From Agromyces aurantiacus (GTDB lineage: Bacteria; Actinomycetota; Actinomycetes; Actinomycetales; Microbacteriaceae), in NCBI RefSeq assembly GCF_016907355.1, contig NZ_JAFBBW010000001.1, forward strand, positions 2,418,001 through 2,482,000: DNA of 64,000 nucleotides. The letters run 5' to 3'. The notes beneath the pieces were generated by a model that saw nothing but the letters and a program-made list of their open reading frames with translations, was not told where the DNA came from and did not search any database. Both the position numbers and the translations under genes were made by a program. This document shows positions 62,146-64,000 of this stretch, piece by piece (position 1 is the first letter of the stretch; each line of letters begins with the position of its first letter).

Positions 62146-62228
62146 GCCGGTGTGGCGGAATGGCAGACGCGGAGCACTCAAAATGCTTTGCCCGAGAGGG
62201 CGTGTGGGTTCGACCCCCACCACCGGCA
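62146..62228 (+). tRNA. tRNA-Leu, anticodon CAA
   Basis: 83 nt. Acceptor GCCGGTG (62146-62152) pairs with CACCGGC (62221-62227), discriminator A at 62228. The anticodon loop CTCAAAA gives CAA, reading UUG. A long variable arm (GCCCGAGAGGGC) fits a class II tRNA, and the T arm has GGGTTCGACCCC. The 3' CCA is not encoded. Confidence 0.97.
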
Positions 62229-62271
62229 CCGCCGCGGCGATGCGCGCCGCGCCACGTGCTGCGCGCGGCGC

Positions 62272-63255
62272 TCAGTGCGTTCCGGGCTCCAACCCGACGA
62301 CCAGGCAGCGCCTCGCACCATCCCACGTCGCGCGCGTGCCGAGCACCGCGCAGCGCCGCGACATCTCCGACGCGATCCGCTCGGCGGACGCACCGGCGAG
62401 CCGCACCCGGCAGTCGCCGATCTCGGTCGGATGCAGGCGCAACTCGACCGGGACCCCGCCATCCGCTCGCAGCACGAAGACGAACGAGCGGTCGTTCCGC
62501 TCCACCGGATCGACCGCGTAGTCGTCGACGAAGTCGCCCGCGGAGTACAGGACCGGGCGACCACGGATCACCTCGACGCCCCGCGGGATGTGCGGCGAGT
62601 GGCCGAACACCACGTCGGCCCCCGCATCGACGAGGGCACGTGCGAACGCGCGATGGGTCGGGGGCACGTCGACGCCCCAGTTGCCGCCCCAGTGCGCGGA
62701 GACGACCAGCAGGTCGGCGTGGTCGCGCGCCCGGGCGACCGACTCGAACAGCGCCGCCGCGCGGGGATCGCGGGGATCCGGCGGCACATGATGCACGCCG
62801 GGCGCGCCGGGACCGGCCGCCCAGCCCGGCTCGTTGTCGGTGAAGGCGAGCATCCCCACGCGCAGTCCCGCGCGTTCGAGGACGGCCGGGCGCTGCGCCG
62901 CCTCGAGGTCCTCCCCCGCACCGGCGAAGCGGATGCCGTGGCTCGCGAGCGTCGCGAGCGACTCCGCTGCGGCATCCCATCCGAAGTCCAGCACGTGGTT
63001 GTTCGCGACCGACACGAGGTCGAACCCCGCCGCCTCGAGGCTCGCGACCGCCGCGGGGTCGGCCCGGAAGTGGAACGTCTTCCCCGGCCATGGACGCCCG
63101 TCGGAGGAGAGCACGAACTCGAGGTTGCCCACGAGCACGTCGGCCCGCCGCAGCAGCCGCAACGCGTCGCCCCACGGGTGCTCGGGCGGATGCCGGCGCA
63201 GCTCGTCCGCGACGAGCCGGCCGAGCATCACGTCACCGACGAAGGCGATCTCCAT
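62272..63255 (-). CDS. CapA-family (PGA_cap) metallophosphoesterase-like protein
   Basis: 327 residues. Seen: IAFVGDVMLGRLVADEL, LVGNLEFVLS, SVANNHVLDFG, VVSAHWGGNW and FGHSPHIPRGVEVI, the metal-binding pattern of the CapA / poly-gamma-glutamate capsule family with a calcineurin-like fold. No signal peptide or membrane anchor and no capB/capC neighbours, so a role in capsule is not supported; it may be a cytoplasmic hydrolase. Start ATG 63255. Stop is 43 nt from the convergent tRNA-Leu. Confidence 0.85.
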   Translation of the reverse strand: MEIAFVGDVMLGRLVADELRRHPPEHPWGDALRLLRRADVLVGNLEFVLSSDGRPWPGKTFHFRADPAAVASLEAAGFDLVSVANNHVLDFGWDAAAESLATLASHGIRFAGAGEDLEAAQRPAVLERAGLRVGMLAFTDNEPGWAAGPGAPGVHHVPPDPRDPRAAALFESVARARDHADLLVVSAHWGGNWGVDVPPTHRAFARALVDAGADVVFGHSPHIPRGVEVIRGRPVLYSAGDFVDDYAVDPVERNDRSFVFVLRADGGVPVELRLHPTEIGDCRVRLAGASAERIASEMSRRCAVLGTRATWDGARRCLVVGLEPGTH

Positions 63256-63338
63256 GGCCGCACGCGGCCGCCGGGTCGACGGCCGCCCTCACGGCCATCA
63301 TGCCCAGCGGCGTGCCCGGACGCTAGCGCCCGCGGACG

Positions 63339-63379
63339 CCGGTGGGCCCGGCGTCCGCACGAACGACCGGGCCCACCGG
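63339..63379 (-). terminator. Terminator of pyk with an alternative overlapping hairpin
   Basis: CCGGTGGGCCCGG (63339-63351) pairs with CCGGGCCCACCGG (63367-63379), 13 bp, 15-nt loop, 11 nt past the pyk stop. A second stem, GCGGACGCC (63332-63340) with GGCGTCCGC (63350-63358), shares bases and excludes it. Confidence 0.75.
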
Positions 63380-63390
63380 GGCGCGATCCG

Positions 63391-64000
63391 CTAGAGCACC
63401 TCGCCGACGACGTGCACGCGCACGTCGTTCGTGGTGCCGGGGATTCCGGGAGGCGAACCCGAGATGATGACGACCTTCTCGCCCGCCTCGGCCTTGCCGG
63501 TCTTCGCGAGGAGCTCGTCGACCTGGCCGACCATCTGGTCGGTGTGCGTGACGCGGTCGACGACGAAGGACTCGACGCCCCAGTTCAGGGCCATGCGGCG
63601 CCGGATGTCGGGATACGGCGTGAAGGCGAGGATGGGGATGATGCTGCGCAGGCGCGACATCCGGCGTACCGACTCGCCCGTCTCGGTGAACACGCACAGG
63701 TACTTCGCCTCGACGAAGTCGGCGACCTCGACCGCGGCGAGCGTGATGGCGCCGGCCTGCGTGCGCGGCTTCGTGCCCAGCGGCGGGATGCGGTGCAGCC
63801 CGTGCTGCTCGGTCGACTCGATGATCCGGGCCATCGTCTTCACGGTCTGGACCGGGTACTCGCCGACGCTCGTCTCGCCGGAGAGCATGACCGCGTCGGC
63901 GCCGTCGAGGATCGCGTTCGCGACATCGGACGTCTCGGCGCGCGTCGGGACCGGCGCGTGCGTCATCGACTCGAGCATCTGCGTCGCGACGATCACCGGC
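63391..64000 (-). CDS. pyk: Pyruvate kinase, C-terminal part (cut by window edge)
   Basis: Converts PEP and ADP to pyruvate and ATP. About 203 C-terminal residues visible, running out of the window at 64000 with ...[12 protein letters not shown]. Seen: [36 protein letters not shown], a pyruvate kinase hallmark (here [15 protein letters not shown] and MLSGETS), then the C-terminal domain ending [27 protein letters not shown] (in part [12 protein letters not shown]). The N-terminal barrel with the catalytic Lys lies outside the window. Confidence 0.96.
   Translation of the reverse strand, partial: PVIVATQMLESMTHAPVPTRAETSDVANAILDGADAVMLSGETSVGEYPVQTVKTMARIIESTEQHGLHRIPPLGTKPRTQAGAITLAAVEVADFVEAKYLCVFTETGESVRRMSRLRSIIPILAFTPYPDIRRRMALNWGVESFVVDRVTHTDQMVGQVDELLAKTGKAEAGEKVVIISGSPPGIPGTTNDVRVHVVGEVL

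Noticed and set aside
62272..63255. Capsule (poly-gamma-glutamate) locus
   Set aside because: Only a CapA-like domain protein, without signal peptide, membrane anchor or capB/capC genes.

Overview
The window is a continuous stretch of chromosomal housekeeping DNA from a very GC-rich actinobacterium. RbpA, WhiA, OpcA, a long RNase E/G, a Rieske-containing suf operon, a 370-residue transaldolase, type-2 IleS and ValS and many leaderless genes all point to Actinomycetota. Gene order and protein style (folC-DUF4233-ndk, uvrC-rapZ-whiA without yvcK, DUF4031 beside RNase E) suggest Microbacteriaceae, perhaps near Agromyces, but genus cannot be fixed without a search. I see no insertion sequence, prophage, integron or CRISPR array. 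No gene-free gap exceeds about 285 bases.

Layout. 1-6,900 (minus): end of proA, proB, obgE, rpmA, rplU, then RNase E/G, with a small DUF4031 gene on plus. 7,173-14,061: a plus-strand VKOR-family membrane protein; a minus operon ileS-folC-DUF4233-ndk headed by a T-box RNA; a GntR-type regulator. 14,166-18,948 (plus): an MHS-family transporter divergent from the regulator and sharing a palindromic operator, then valS, a GNAT gene and a 76-residue unknown. 18,992-24,023 (minus): a methyltransferase and the operon sufB-sufD-Rieske-sufC-sufT-like. 24,276-26,847: ctaA (plus) and ctaB (minus) for heme A, with a short DUF559-like gene between them. 27,130-35,258 (plus): the pentose-phosphate operon tkt-tal-pgi-zwf-opcA-pgl. 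35,331-40,912 (minus): secG-rbpA, gap-pgk-tpiA, sodA, whiA. 40,962-49,567 (minus): rapZ, uvrC, uvrA, uvrB, coaE. 49,619-51,802: a DUF4126 membrane protein (plus) and rpsA (minus). 51,922-63,255: an MgtA-type P-type ATPase, a DUF885 peptidase, polA, a PEP-synthase-like enzyme, the ANTAR regulator pdtaR, a plus-strand tRNA-Leu(CAA) and a CapA-like gene. 63,391-64,000: end of pyk.

Functionally the window joins central carbon metabolism (oxidative and non-oxidative pentose phosphate, triose glycolysis, pyruvate/PEP interconversion) with Fe-S assembly, heme A synthesis, nucleotide excision repair, translation and RNA decay. The best regulatory signals are the ileS T-box, the TGTGCTA-N7-TAGCACA operator, a LexA-type SOS box before uvrA, a UUCG-capped hairpin with a U-run between rpmA and obgE, and at least ten genes whose start codon lies 6-7 nt after a TANNNT-type -10 box (leaderless). 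I found no clearly new multi-gene system. The most unexplained signals are a 4 x 19-bp tandem repeat at 7,798-7,873, the recurrent GGATGCC/GGCATCC word, and the shortened DUF559 gene bracketed by GATCTCCGG copies.
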